NCBI RefSeq assembly: GCF_002929335.1
Contig: NZ_PJIL01000006.1
Coordinates: 186,001-250,000 of the forward strand
DNA: 64,000 bases
Reading direction: 5' to 3'
Source of the DNA: Arthrobacter sp. Y81
Lineage (GTDB): Bacteria; Actinomycetota; Actinomycetes; Actinomycetales; Micrococcaceae
Of this stretch, positions 34,450 through 42,954 are shown piece after piece; positions within the stretch are counted from its first letter, which is position 1; each line of letters opens with the position of its first letter. The position numbers were made by a program, and so were the translations under genes. The notes below the pieces were generated by a model that saw only the letters and a program-made list of their open reading frames with translations, made no database searches and was not told the origin of the DNA.

Positions 34450-34504
34450 GCTATCCAGCCAAATGCGATACTGCAATGCGCAATCCAGCAATAGAGGAGA
34501 CCAG

Positions 34505-34897
34505 TTGGAAATCCAGCCGAAGACGCCAAGCAACAAGGGACCGGCGGAGATGTTCACCGGCGACGTCTGGTTCGACGTGATCGCCAAGGGTGAGGACCCC
34601 TCGCAGCTGCGCGTGAACATGGTCCGTTTCTCACCGGGCGCCCACACTGCGTGGCACTCACACGCAAACGGGCAGACCCTGCATGTGACCGAAGGCCGCG
34701 GCCTGGTCCAGTCCCGCGGCGGCGAGGTCATCGAGATCCGTCCCGGCGACACCATCTACACGCCGCCGGGCGAAGAGCACTGGCACGGCGCCGCCCCGGG
34801 CCACTTCATGTGCCACCTTGCCATGTGGGAAGCCTTGGGCGAAGGCCAGGAGGGACCGGAAACCGCGTGGGGCGAGCACGTGGACCGCGCGGAGTAG
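34505..34897 (+). CDS. Cupin domain protein
   Basis: A 130-residue single-domain cupin starting at a TTG with GAGGAG six bases upstream. The first cupin motif is GAHTAWHSHANGQTLHVTEG near 43-62 (His, His, Glu-like positions), and the second is PGDTIYTPPGEEHWHGAAP near 80-98. It belongs to the small cupin group near (R)-mandelonitrile lyase and tryptophan-rich sensory cupins. It is divergent from the CMD-ADH-ADH run, an arrangement often seen in actinobacteria, and probably shares its regulation. Confidence 0.85.
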   Translation: MEIQPKTPSNKGPAEMFTGDVWFDVIAKGEDPSQLRVNMVRFSPGAHTAWHSHANGQTLHVTEGRGLVQSRGGEVIEIRPGDTIYTPPGEEHWHGAAPGHFMCHLAMWEALGEGQEGPETAWGEHVDRAE

Positions 34898-35042
34898 GGG
34901 TTCGCTGACCGTCTTGGCCTGGCTCGCTCCCGTTCCCGGGTTCGCCCTTCGTTAGCGGGGCGGGCGGCGGCTGGCGGCTGGCGGCTTTCCGCTGCCCTGG
35001 CGGCCGGCCTTAAATGTCTGACCCCCGCGGCAGACTTAGTCC

Positions 35043-36911
35043 ATGGAAGCCATGGGGGATTCTGCATCACGAGGGGCGTTGCGGTGGGCCGAGCTGCCCG
35101 CTGATGCTGCTGCTGTTCAGCCGCCTCCGGCTGTGCGCGGCCGGGGCCTGCGCAGTGTCCCCGCGGCACCCCGGCATCCGGATACTTTAGCGTCCGACGG
35201 CGGCGGGCCCGGTGATCTGGCGCGGTGCCTTGAGCTGCTCAGGACCTTGAGTTCGACGGCGGTCGACGACGCCGCGCTGCTCGGCTTCCGCGAGGCCGCG
35301 GACTTCGCCGACAAGGTCGAGGAAATCTCCCGGGCCGCCGAATACCTGCAGATCATCGCGGCCGGGGCCGTGGAGCGGAGCCGCCGGGAAGCCGCAGCGG
35401 CTGCGCGCTCAGCCGCAGCCGGCTCAGACTCAGGCGCGGGCGGCTCGGGCGCGGCCGTTGGCTGGGTCACGGGCTGGGGCGCAGAAGCGGCCGGCGCGGA
35501 TCATGAGGCGCCCCCGGCGCCGAACCTCGCCAATTCGGACCCGGCTGATGACGGGTCCCGGAACTCGGCCGAGTTCCTCCGCACCAGGCTGCGGATCAGC
35601 ATTGCCGAAGCACGCCGCCGGATTGCCCTCGCGTCCGCGGTGCTGCCCGGGACGGGATTCACGGGCCACACGGAGCCGGCAGAGCGGCCCGAACTCGCCG
35701 CCGCCGTTGCCGCCGGGACTATCGCCTCCCGGATGGAACACGCCCTGACCCGCACCGCGGCCCAGTACGACACCGACTTCCTCACCCGGGTCGCCCGCCG
35801 CTGGACCGACGCGATCGACCAGGACGGTTCGGAGCCTTCCGAGGAAGAACTCCGCCGCCGCCAGGGCGTCTTCCTCCGCCCGGCCCGCCGCGGACTCCAC
35901 CACCTGGAAATCTTCGCCACCCCGGACCAGTACGAACCCCTCCTGACCGTCATGAACACCGCCACCAACCCCCGCACCCGGGCCTGTAATACTGAGGACA
36001 TCGACGCCGGCAACGACGCAGACAGTGCAGCGGATAGCGGCGACGGGACCGGCGGCCCACCTGACGCCGACCTGGACCAGCGGACCCGGCCGCAACGGCT
36101 CCTCGACGGCCTGGTCGGTGCCTGCAAAGTAGCCCTGACCACGGATGCGCTGCCCGCCGCGGGAGGGCTCCGGCCCCAGGTCATGGTCACCATCGACTAC
36201 CAGGACCTCCTGGACCGTCTCGAACGCACCACCGCCCAGGGACCCCGCTACCGCACCACGGCCACTGGCACCAGCAGCGAATCCCCGGCCGGCATCCCCG
36301 GCACCGGGTCGTTCACGTTCACCGGCCCGGTCGCGGCGTCCGTGGTCCGGAAGATTGCCTGCGATGCGGACATCATCCCTGTCCTGCTCGGCAGCCAGGG
36401 ACGCATCCTCGACATCGGCCGCACCACCAGGATCTTCCCGCCCCACATCCGCAAAGCCATCACCGCCCGCGACCAAGGCTGCGCCTTCCCCGGCTGCACC
36501 ATCCCCGCCCCCTGGTGCGAAGCCCACCACATCTCCTATTGGTCACACGGCGGAAACACCAGCACCGATAACGGCACCCTGCTGTGCTCCCATCACCACC
36601 ACCTCATCCACAAGGAGCAATGGACCATCCAGGTAATAACCGGCGTCCCCTGGTTCAGCCCGCCACCCCACATCGACCCACGCCAAAAACCCCAACGAAA
36701 CAGATACTTTCAAGACGTAAAGGATGGCCGAAGCAGCGCGCCGGCATGCACTGACCCAGCGCGCCAACGCAGCCGGGCCGGTCGGATCGAGCCGACCCGC
36801 GCTATGGGTCCGCGACCTGCCTTCCGGGTTCCTATCGTGGGGGCGTCAGCAGCGGATTGCTCAGATTGCGTCGCCAAGACGGGCCACGTCAGGGGCCAGG
36901 GTGAGGGGTAG
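35043..36911 (+). CDS. DUF222 / HNH endonuclease protein with aberrant C-terminal extension
   Basis: A 622-residue DUF222 protein with a C-terminal HNH nuclease domain: ARDQGCAFPGC near 480, APWCEAHHISYWSHGG near 494 and LLCSHHHHLIH near 518. These genes are multicopy in Arthrobacter and their role is unsettled. A second copy at 57970-59677 is nearly identical over the HNH half and inverted. Compared with it, this copy lacks about 23 residues after TIASR near 230. The last ~64 residues look foreign: removing one T from the TTT at 36708-36710 gives Tyr-Phe-Lys-Thr-stop at 36720, matching the position where the other copy ends. The extension also overlaps the MmyB gene by 51 bases. Confidence 0.85.
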   Translation: MEAMGDSASRGALRWAELPADAAAVQPPPAVRGRGLRSVPAAPRHPDTLASDGGGPGDLARCLELLRTLSSTAVDDAALLGFREAADFADKVEEISRAAEYLQIIAAGAVERSRREAAAAARSAAAGSDSGAGGSGAAVGWVTGWGAEAAGADHEAPPAPNLANSDPADDGSRNSAEFLRTRLRISIAEARRRIALASAVLPGTGFTGHTEPAERPELAAAVAAGTIASRMEHALTRTAAQYDTDFLTRVARRWTDAIDQDGSEPSEEELRRRQGVFLRPARRGLHHLEIFATPDQYEPLLTVMNTATNPRTRACNTEDIDAGNDADSAADSGDGTGGPPDADLDQRTRPQRLLDGLVGACKVALTTDALPAAGGLRPQVMVTIDYQDLLDRLERTTAQGPRYRTTATGTSSESPAGIPGTGSFTFTGPVAASVVRKIACDADIIPVLLGSQGRILDIGRTTRIFPPHIRKAITARDQGCAFPGCTIPAPWCEAHHISYWSHGGNTSTDNGTLLCSHHHHLIHKEQWTIQVITGVPWFSPPPHIDPRQKPQRNRYFQDVKDGRSSAPACTDPARQRSRAGRIEPTRAMGPRPAFRVPIVGASAADCSDCVAKTGHVRGQGEG

Positions 36912-37748
36912 TCGATGCAGCCGCGTGAGTGCGGCGGCGGCTTCGCTGTCTGCTTCTGCGGTGTAGGTGAGGATGCGGTGGCCGGAGTCGTCCGGCATGG
37001 TCAGGACCTCGAACCCGAGCTCCATGCACCCGAGCTGGGGATGGTTCAGTGTCTTGTGCCCTGACATGCAGTTCTCGACCGGATGTTCCGCCCACATGGT
37101 CGCGAACTCAGGGCTTTTGAGGGTCAGTTCCCCGACGAGTGCGGCGAGTTCGGCGTCGTCGGCGAACCGTCCGGAGAGCAGCCGCAGGGACGCGACGGCA
37201 CGGGAAGCCTCGGAGCGCCAGTGCGGGTAGAGGCTGCGTGTGGCTTCATCCAGGAAGAGCATTCGGGTCATGTTCGGCCGCTGGGACGCTGTGTCCGGGG
37301 CATCGAAGTCCAGGTGCGAAGCGACCAGCCAGTGCCCGGCCCGGTTCCAGGCCAGGACTTCGGTGCGCTTGCCCAGCACTACCGACGGAACACTGCCCAT
37401 GGAATCGACCAGGCGTTTCGTCCCGGGCCGCACCTGGTCGGGCCGGTTCCTAGTGGTCTTGGGTAGGCGGCGTTTGATGCCGGAGAGGTCGGAGAGGTGT
37501 TTTCTTTCGACCTCGGTCAGGGCCAGGGCCTGGGCGAGGGAGTTGATGATCGCGTCGGAGGCGTTGACGTGCTGGCCCTGTTCCAGCCGGGCGTAGTAGG
37601 TCACGCTCATTCCGGCCAGCATGGCCACTTCCTCACGCCGCAGCCCGGGAACACGGCGAGTGCCGTAATCCATCAGCCCGACGTCAGCCGGGCTCAGGGC
37701 GGCCCGTCGTTTGCGGAGAAAGTCGCCCATCGCTGCTGGTTGGTTCAT
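36861..37748 (-). CDS. Helix-turn-helix regulator with MmyB-type ligand-binding domain, second copy
   Basis: A 295-residue paralogue of the regulator at 5.1-6.0 kb. The HTH includes GTRRVPGLRREEVAMLAGMS (about 29-48) and YYARLEQGQ. The C-terminal domain includes LVGELTLKSPEFATMWAEH near 204 and LNHPQLGCMELGFEVL near 237. It is divergent from an MFS exporter, with a perfect 12-bp-arm dyad between them, so it probably represses the exporter and itself until a ligand appears. Its 3' end overlaps the convergent DUF222 frame, which is best explained by an indel in the latter. Confidence 0.9.
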   Translation of the reverse strand: MNQPAAMGDFLRKRRAALSPADVGLMDYGTRRVPGLRREEVAMLAGMSVTYYARLEQGQHVNASDAIINSLAQALALTEVERKHLSDLSGIKRRLPKTTRNRPDQVRPGTKRLVDSMGSVPSVVLGKRTEVLAWNRAGHWLVASHLDFDAPDTASQRPNMTRMLFLDEATRSLYPHWRSEASRAVASLRLLSGRFADDAELAALVGELTLKSPEFATMWAEHPVENCMSGHKTLNHPQLGCMELGFEVLTMPDDSGHRILTYTAEADSEAAAALTRLHRLPLTLAPDVARLGDAI

Positions 37749-37778
37749 ACCTGTGAGTATTCACGAACATTCCCAGAC

Positions 37779-37805
37779 GTGGGTAGCACTGCCAGTGCTA
37801 CCCAC
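37779..37805. promoter_or_regulatory. MmyB-regulator operator, extended dyad
   Basis: Perfect 12-base arms GTGGGTAGCACT and AGTGCTACCCAC surround GCC. The core TAGCACTGCCAGTGCTA matches the dyad at 6056-6072 except for one symmetrical base. It lies 31 bases upstream of the regulator start and 85 before the MFS start. Confidence 0.85.
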
Positions 37806-37889
37806 AACACGGCGTGGCTGTTCCCGCCTGGCGTCGGCAGGCTGGAGAGGAAAACCCGCCCACGCACTCAGTGATTGGACACTTCCGCG

Positions 37890-39368
37890 ATGACAACGCA
37901 CGACACCACCCCTCTCCCCCAGCTTGAAGCACTATCAGGGCCGCCCACACCACCGGCTGAACAGGATTCTGTCCGGATGACCGGGCGGCAGCGGCTGATC
38001 ATGGTGCTGCTGCTGACGGCCAGTTTCACCCTCGCGGTCGACTTCTCCATCCTGAACGTCGCGCTGCCCCGGATCGGGGCTGACGTCGGCTTCTCCTTGA
38101 ACCACTTGCAATGGATCGCCACGTCCTTCGCGCTCTGCGCGGCCGGGTTCACCCTGTTCTTCGGTCGGGTCGCTGACCTGTTCGGCCGCAAACGGCTCTT
38201 CATTGCCGGCATGGCGCTGCTCGGGATCGGCTCGCTCGTCGGTGGCCTCGCCACCGACCCCGGTGCGCTGCTCGCCGCCCGTGTCGCCCAGGGCCTGGCC
38301 ACCGCCGCGGTCACCCCGGCCGCGCTGTCGCTGCTCACCACCTCCTTCCCGGAAGGGCCGCTGCGGGATAAAGCTTTAGGTTTGAATGGATCTTTGATGG
38401 CCGCGGGGTTCACTGCCGGCGCGATCCTCGGTGGGCTGCTCACCGACCTGCTGTCCTGGCGGTGGGCATTCTTCATCAACATCCCCATCGCCTTATTCGT
38501 CCTCGTCCTTGCCCCGAAACTCCTGACCGAGTCCGCCCGCGGGAACCGGACGAAACTGGATGTGCCGGGAGCGTTCACTGTGACCCTTGCCCTGCTGCTG
38601 CTCGTCTTAGGTCTGACCACCGCCGGAGAAAAGGGCTGGGCCGAACCGCTGGCGTGGGGACCATTGGCAGCGGGCCTGATCCTGTTCGTGCTCTTTTTCT
38701 TCATCGAGAAGAACACGGCCCATGCGCTGGTGCCCGTGACCATCCTGCGGCGGAACAATATCGCCTGGGGCAACATCGCCGGGATACTGGCGTTCGCCAC
38801 CGAAACGTCCCTGGTTTTCGTCCTGACCCTCTACCTTCAGCAGGTCCTCGGCTACACCCCGCTCGGAGCCGGGCTGGCCTTCGCCGTCCTCGGCATCGGC
38901 ACCGTCGCCGGCGGGATCATCGCCCCGAAACTCATCGGCAAACTAGGCAACAAGAACACCATCATCGCCGGCCTCACCATCCAGGCAGCGGCCACCGGCT
39001 CCCTCCTCTTCATCAACACAGGCCAGGCCTCACTGATCCTCGTCCTGATCGCCACGTTCATCGGCGGCGTCGCGAACCTCGCAGCGATCGTCGGGTTTAT
39101 GGTCACCGCCACCACCGGTCTCCCCGACACCGAACAGGGCCTTGCCACCGGGCTGACGACCATGAGCCAGCAAATCGGCATCACCATGGGAATCCCCGTC
39201 ATGAGCACCCTCATCGCCGCGTCCCTAGTCCACGGAGGCAACGGCGGTGCACCGGATCAGGTACTGCACTCGGTGCTGCCGGCTATCGGAATCAACGCCG
39301 CCCTCTGCTTGGCAGCAGCACTCCTGGTCGCACTGTTCCTTCGCCCGCCCGCCCGCGTCGCGGACTAA
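37890..39368 (+). CDS. MFS transporter (DHA2/EmrB-QacA type drug exporter)
   Basis: A 492-residue inner-membrane protein with about 14 hydrophobic segments. Motif A-like FGRVADLFGRKRLF lies near 95, the motif D-type VDFSILNVALPRI near 50 and motif C-type GFTAGAILGGLLTD near 168. The DHA2 family exports drugs and toxins with proton antiport. I chose the ATG at 37890; a TTG five codons earlier is possible. It is divergent from the second MmyB regulator, with their operator between them, which suggests ligand-induced efflux. Confidence 0.9.
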   Translation: MTTHDTTPLPQLEALSGPPTPPAEQDSVRMTGRQRLIMVLLLTASFTLAVDFSILNVALPRIGADVGFSLNHLQWIATSFALCAAGFTLFFGRVADLFGRKRLFIAGMALLGIGSLVGGLATDPGALLAARVAQGLATAAVTPAALSLLTTSFPEGPLRDKALGLNGSLMAAGFTAGAILGGLLTDLLSWRWAFFINIPIALFVLVLAPKLLTESARGNRTKLDVPGAFTVTLALLLLVLGLTTAGEKGWAEPLAWGPLAAGLILFVLFFFIEKNTAHALVPVTILRRNNIAWGNIAGILAFATETSLVFVLTLYLQQVLGYTPLGAGLAFAVLGIGTVAGGIIAPKLIGKLGNKNTIIAGLTIQAAATGSLLFINTGQASLILVLIATFIGGVANLAAIVGFMVTATTGLPDTEQGLATGLTTMSQQIGITMGIPVMSTLIAASLVHGGNGGAPDQVLHSVLPAIGINAALCLAAALLVALFLRPPARVAD

Positions 39369-39397
39369 ACTAAACCTTTCCCAACCGTGATGTCCGG

Positions 39398-39453
39398 CCG
39401 GCCAAGGCAAAACGGCGCGTCGTGATTCTGTTCGATCGACTGGCCTTGGCCGG
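39398..39453. terminator. Inverted repeat between convergent MFS and aminotransferase genes
   Basis: Perfect 11-base arms CCGGCCAAGGC (39398-39408) and GCCTTGGCCGG (39443-39453) enclose 34 bases. It lies 30 bases past the MFS stop and 25 before the minus-strand stop, a position that suits a bidirectional terminator, although the loop is long and no T-tract follows. Confidence 0.55.
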
Positions 39454-39477
39454 GCACGACGTTCGCGACGTTCCGCT

Positions 39478-40791
39478 TTAGCTCAGGAAAGCGTCGGCTG
39501 CCGCCAGTGCCTCGTCCAGGATAGCCAGGCCCGCGGCGGCGTCGGAGTCGTTCACGTTGAGGGGAGGGGCGACATGGACGCGGTTGCCCAGGGTCAGCGG
39601 CAACAAGCCCCGGCTCAGGCACGCCTTCGTGAAGGACACCATCGGCGCGTTCGCCGCACCAGTGGCTCCTATCGGCACGAGCGGCTCTTTGGTCAGCCGG
39701 TCGCGGACCAGTTCGACGGTCCAGAGGCCGCCGATGCCGCGAACGTCACCGACGGACTCGTGCCTCCCGGCAAGATCCCTGAGTCCCGGTCCCAGGATGT
39801 CCGTGCCGAGGCGGGCAGCTGCCTCGACTGTGCCTTCCTCGCGCATCGCGCTGATGGCGGCGACCGCTGCTGCGCAGGCGAGCGGGTGGCCGCTGTACGT
39901 CAATCCCGCCGGGTAGGGGCGTTTGGTGAACATCTCGTAGATTGCGTCGCCGACCAGCACGCCGCCGAGCGGCACGTACCCGGAATTCACGCCCTTCGCG
40001 AACGCCAAGAGGTCGGGCGTAACGCCATCGTGGTCGACGCCGAACCAGGCTCCCGTCCGGCCGAAGCCGACCATGACCTCGTCGGCGATGTAGACGATGC
40101 CGTGCCGGTCGCACAGCTCGCGGACCCCGCGCAGGTAGCCGGCCGGTGGCACGATGACCCCCGAGCTGCCGGCCACCGATTCCAGGACCAGGCCGGCGAT
40201 CGTCGACGGGCCTTCCAGGAGGATCACCTGCTCGAGATGGGCGAGCGCCCGCTCGGACTCTTCCTCCGGGGTGCTCGAGCCGAACACCGATCTGTACACG
40301 AAAGGTCCGAAGAAGTGGACGGCGCCCGCCGCGCCGGTGTCCGAGGCCCAGCGGCGCGGGTCGCCGGTGAGGTGGATCGAGGTCGATGTCGAGCCATGGT
40401 AGGAGCGATACGCGGCCAGCACTTTCGGTCGTCCTGTGTAAAGGCGCGCCATCCGGACCGCATGCTCGATGGCCTCCGTTCCTCCGTTGGTGAAAAGCAC
40501 GTGCCCGAGGCCCTCCGGCGAGACCTCCACAATCAGCCGCGCCGCTTCGCCCCGGACATCGGACGCATGGCCGGGTGCCAGCGTGCACAGCCGGTCGGCT
40601 TGCTCCTTGATTGCAGCCACAATGCGCGGGTGTTGGTGACCAAGGTTGGTGAACACCAGCTGCGAGCTGAAGTCCAGGTAGCGCCGTCCACCGGCGTCGA
40701 TGATGTAGCTCCCCGAGCCACCGACAAAGGTAGGCACGTCCCGCGGCCCCTGGACAGCCCAGGGGTGGAAGACCAGTTCGTCGAGATTCAT
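39478..40791 (-). CDS. Class III PLP-dependent aminotransferase
   Basis: A 437-residue omega-type aminotransferase. It has GSGSYIIDAGGRRYLDFSSQL near 25-45, LFTNGGTEAIEHAVRMAR near 104, YRSYHGSTSTS near 132, the PLP-aspartate region IVYIADEVMVGFGRTG near 234 and the lysine in AFAKGVNSGYVPLGG near 268. YSGHPLACAAAVA follows. GGAGG before the ATG at 40791 fixes the start. Members use omega-amino acids or amines with pyruvate or 2-oxoglutarate. It is adjacent to a decayed cupin gene. Confidence 0.9.
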   Translation of the reverse strand: MNLDELVFHPWAVQGPRDVPTFVGGSGSYIIDAGGRRYLDFSSQLVFTNLGHQHPRIVAAIKEQADRLCTLAPGHASDVRGEAARLIVEVSPEGLGHVLFTNGGTEAIEHAVRMARLYTGRPKVLAAYRSYHGSTSTSIHLTGDPRRWASDTGAAGAVHFFGPFVYRSVFGSSTPEEESERALAHLEQVILLEGPSTIAGLVLESVAGSSGVIVPPAGYLRGVRELCDRHGIVYIADEVMVGFGRTGAWFGVDHDGVTPDLLAFAKGVNSGYVPLGGVLVGDAIYEMFTKRPYPAGLTYSGHPLACAAAVAAISAMREEGTVEAAARLGTDILGPGLRDLAGRHESVGDVRGIGGLWTVELVRDRLTKEPLVPIGATGAANAPMVSFTKACLSRGLLPLTLGNRVHVAPPLNVNDSDAAAGLAILDEALAAADAFLS

Positions 40792-41002
40792 GACCAACCT
40801 CCGTTGCTCCAGTGCCTTGCTGTTCCCTTCTACAGCTTCACCTTGACACCGCCACCCGGCAGCGTCCATAGCGCTCGCGCTCTCGACGACGGCCGAGACC
40901 CAGGCGCCCCGGAAACGCAGGTGCGCGCTTTGACCCGTTGCGACGACGGGCGGCAACCGTCAAGGCTTCACGCCTAAATGTGTTTCAACGCTGAGGGACA
41001 TT

Positions 41003-41970
41003 ATGAACACGCAACTCCCGATCGCGAATGCGCTGCCCGGCGAGGCTGTCCCCTACTACATGGCTTCCGGGGAGGGCGCCCGGTACGAAACCAACAGGCA
41101 ATTGGTCACCGTCATCGCCCGCGCGGCGGACGCGGGAGGCATCTTCAGCGCCGCCTACATTTCCGGCGGCATGGGGGCCGGATCACCGTTTGTGAGCCAC
41201 AAAGTGGAGCACAAGACCCTGTACGTTTTCGACGGCATCTGCACGTCTGGCTCCCCGGCGAAAGCAGCATCCTCACCCCCGGTGATTCCGTGGTCATTCC
41301 CCCGGGAACCCCGCACGCCTACCGCATGGCCAGCCACTACACGCGCTTCCTGAACTGGATGACCCCTGGCGGCGCCGAGGCGTATTACGAACGCGTGGGC
41401 ACGCCCATCGATTCGCATGTTCCGCCGGTGCACGCAGGCCACAAACGCAGCGCACAGGAACAGGCGGAGGTTGGCGCGGAATTCGGCATCAGTTTCCCGA
41501 ACGTGGAACGGGTGGCACCCTCCTTCCAGCAGGACGCCGGTCTCCCGGCGGCGCAGAGCCCGTACTTCCTCAGCGCAGGCGAAGGCGAAGGCGAAGGCGA
41601 AGGCCTGGTCAGTTACCAGACGATGTTCACTTACCTCTCCCGGCCGGCCAACACCGGCTCCAACTACTTCGCAGTGCACACCAAGGGAGCCAAGTCCCCC
41701 TATATCCCGCTGCATTTCCATGAAGACCACACCGAGAACTTCCTGTGCACCGAGGGCCGGATGTGGCTCTACGCCAACGGCCGCGAAGTCCTGCTGACCA
41801 AGGGTGACTTCCCGCTTCTTCGAGTACTTCAACAAGCCCACCGACGACTACATGTACGCCGAAGGCGGTCAGCCCTACATGGACATGGAAGGGTTCGGAC
41901 GCGCCCGGGCCGAGATGGACCTCACGGTGGTCGGTCTCCCGCCGCAACGGCGTGCGGCGCTGGACATCTG
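41003..41970 (+). pseudogene. Broken two-domain cupin (quercetin 2,3-dioxygenase-like)
   Basis: Three frames must be joined to read this gene. Frame one gives LPGEAVPYYMASGEGARY to EHKTLYVFDG (to about 41238). A missing base at about 41240-41245 then moves the sequence to frame two: LHVWLPGESSILTPGDSVV, PPGTPHAYRM and IPLHFHEDHTENFLCTEGR. At about 41812 the frame changes again, to FFEYFNKPTDDYMYAEGGQ, and roughly 30 residues expected in the second cupin domain are missing, so there was a deletion. Homology ends near ALDIWAAK at about 41970. A 6-bp GGCGAA tandem at 41578-41606 encodes Gly-Glu repeats. It is not expected to make a functional enzyme. Confidence 0.8.
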
Positions 41971-42208
41971 GGCCGCCAAACGAACAACAATGGCCCGGAG
42001 TCGTTCCCGTTGGGCGTCCGCAGCACGGTGTGCATGTGGAACGGCGCCGGCTCGTCGTTGCTGAGGAAGACTCCCGTGTGGTGGTCCAGCGAGTAGGCGA
42101 TGAAGCACCCGCCGAGGTGGCGCTCGTCCCCGGAGTGGATCCGCCCTTCGGGCATCGCCGGATCCACCATGGCGTCGTACACGGTGGCCTCCTCGCGGAG
42201 ACCCTCCG
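41968..42208 (-). pseudogene. Fragment of an unrecognised gene, inverted between two other remnants
   Basis: On the minus strand this stretch reads as sensible protein: EGLREEATVYDAMVDPAMP, then GRIHSGDERHLGGCFIAYS, LDHHTGVFLSNDEPAPFHMH and TVLRTPNGNDSGPL. It has no local start, and the frame continues on either side into what reads as shadow of other remnants. It is flanked by the broken cupin and an IclR remnant. I do not recognise the family. The balanced composition and clustered histidines suggest a true coding fragment moved here by rearrangement. Confidence 0.4.
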
Positions 42209-42210
42209 GT

Positions 42211-42377
42211 AACGCGCCCATTTTCGACGCCCAGGGCGCCGTCGTCGCCGCGCTTTCGATTGTGGTCCCCGACGCGCCACTCCCCCGAACGTTCTGGCGC
42301 CGGCAGTCCAGGCAACGGCCAGGGCGGTGACCCGAAACCTCGGGTACAAGGCCGTCGTCAGCGCCGTATCGAGGTAA
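42211..42377 (+). pseudogene. 3' remnant of an IclR family regulator
   Basis: The plus strand reads NAPIFDAQGAVVAALSIVVP, the C-terminal end of the IclR effector-binding domain. After a frame change in the C5 run at 42282-42286 it continues NVLAPAVQATARAVTRNLG to a stop at 42375-42377. The whole DNA-binding half and most of the sensor domain are gone. IclR genes often neighbour catabolic dioxygenases, so it may have controlled the decayed cupin. Confidence 0.65.
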
Positions 42378-42386
42378 GCTCCCGGG

Positions 42387-42902
42387 ATGCCGCTGCTTCG
42401 GGACCTCCTGCTGACCATTGCCGAATACCGGGCTAACGGATTCTCCTGCTCGGAGCCCCGGGCCGACGTCGAAAGCCGTGATTACGGCGCGCACAGCTTC
42501 GAGGTCAACGGCCACCGCGCTGTCTTTCGGGTTGCCAGGACAACCCCCACCAAGATCGGGCAGTTCGTGACGCTGTGGCAGCGGACCGCGCAGGGCAACG
42601 GCCCCATCCGGCCCTTCGACAGTTCCGACGGGATCGGGCTCTTTGTGGTGAGCGCCCGCGGTGAAGCCGGCTTCGGGCAGTTCGTTTTCCCGCAAAGCGT
42701 CCTGATCGCGCGTGGCGTCGTGTCACAGGATTTCATTGGTGGAAAGCGTGCGGTGCGCGTCTATCCGCCGTGGTCCGAGCCGGCCAGCAGGACGGCCCAG
42801 GCCACGCAGCGCTGGCAACTGAAGCACTTCTATCCCATTCCGGACTCATCCGGGGAACTGCAGAGGCTCCTGCAACAGCCCGCGGTATCCCTTCCGGCTT
42901 AG
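42387..42902 (+). CDS. MepB family protein
   Basis: A 171-residue MepB-like protein of normal length. Conserved stretches are TTPTKIGQFVTLWQR near 52, GPIRPFDSSDGIGLFVV near 72, GQFVFPQSVLIARGVVS near 96 and KRAVRVYPPWSEP near 119, then TQRWQLKHFY. MepB is named from the Staphylococcus mepRAB multidrug-efflux locus, but its activity is unknown. No mepA-type exporter adjoins it here. It starts nine bases after the IclR remnant. Confidence 0.85.
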   Translation: MPLLRDLLLTIAEYRANGFSCSEPRADVESRDYGAHSFEVNGHRAVFRVARTTPTKIGQFVTLWQRTAQGNGPIRPFDSSDGIGLFVVSARGEAGFGQFVFPQSVLIARGVVSQDFIGGKRAVRVYPPWSEPASRTAQATQRWQLKHFYPIPDSSGELQRLLQQPAVSLPA

Positions 42903-42954
42903 GGAGCATCAAGGGCTGGCTTTGACTACGACGCCGCCCCCTGGCCCGGTCGCT

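Noticed and set aside
36861..39368. MmyB/MFS unit as a mobile element
   Set aside because: I found no transposase, integrase, terminal repeats or target duplication. The odd overlap with the DUF222 gene is explained by a one-base indel.
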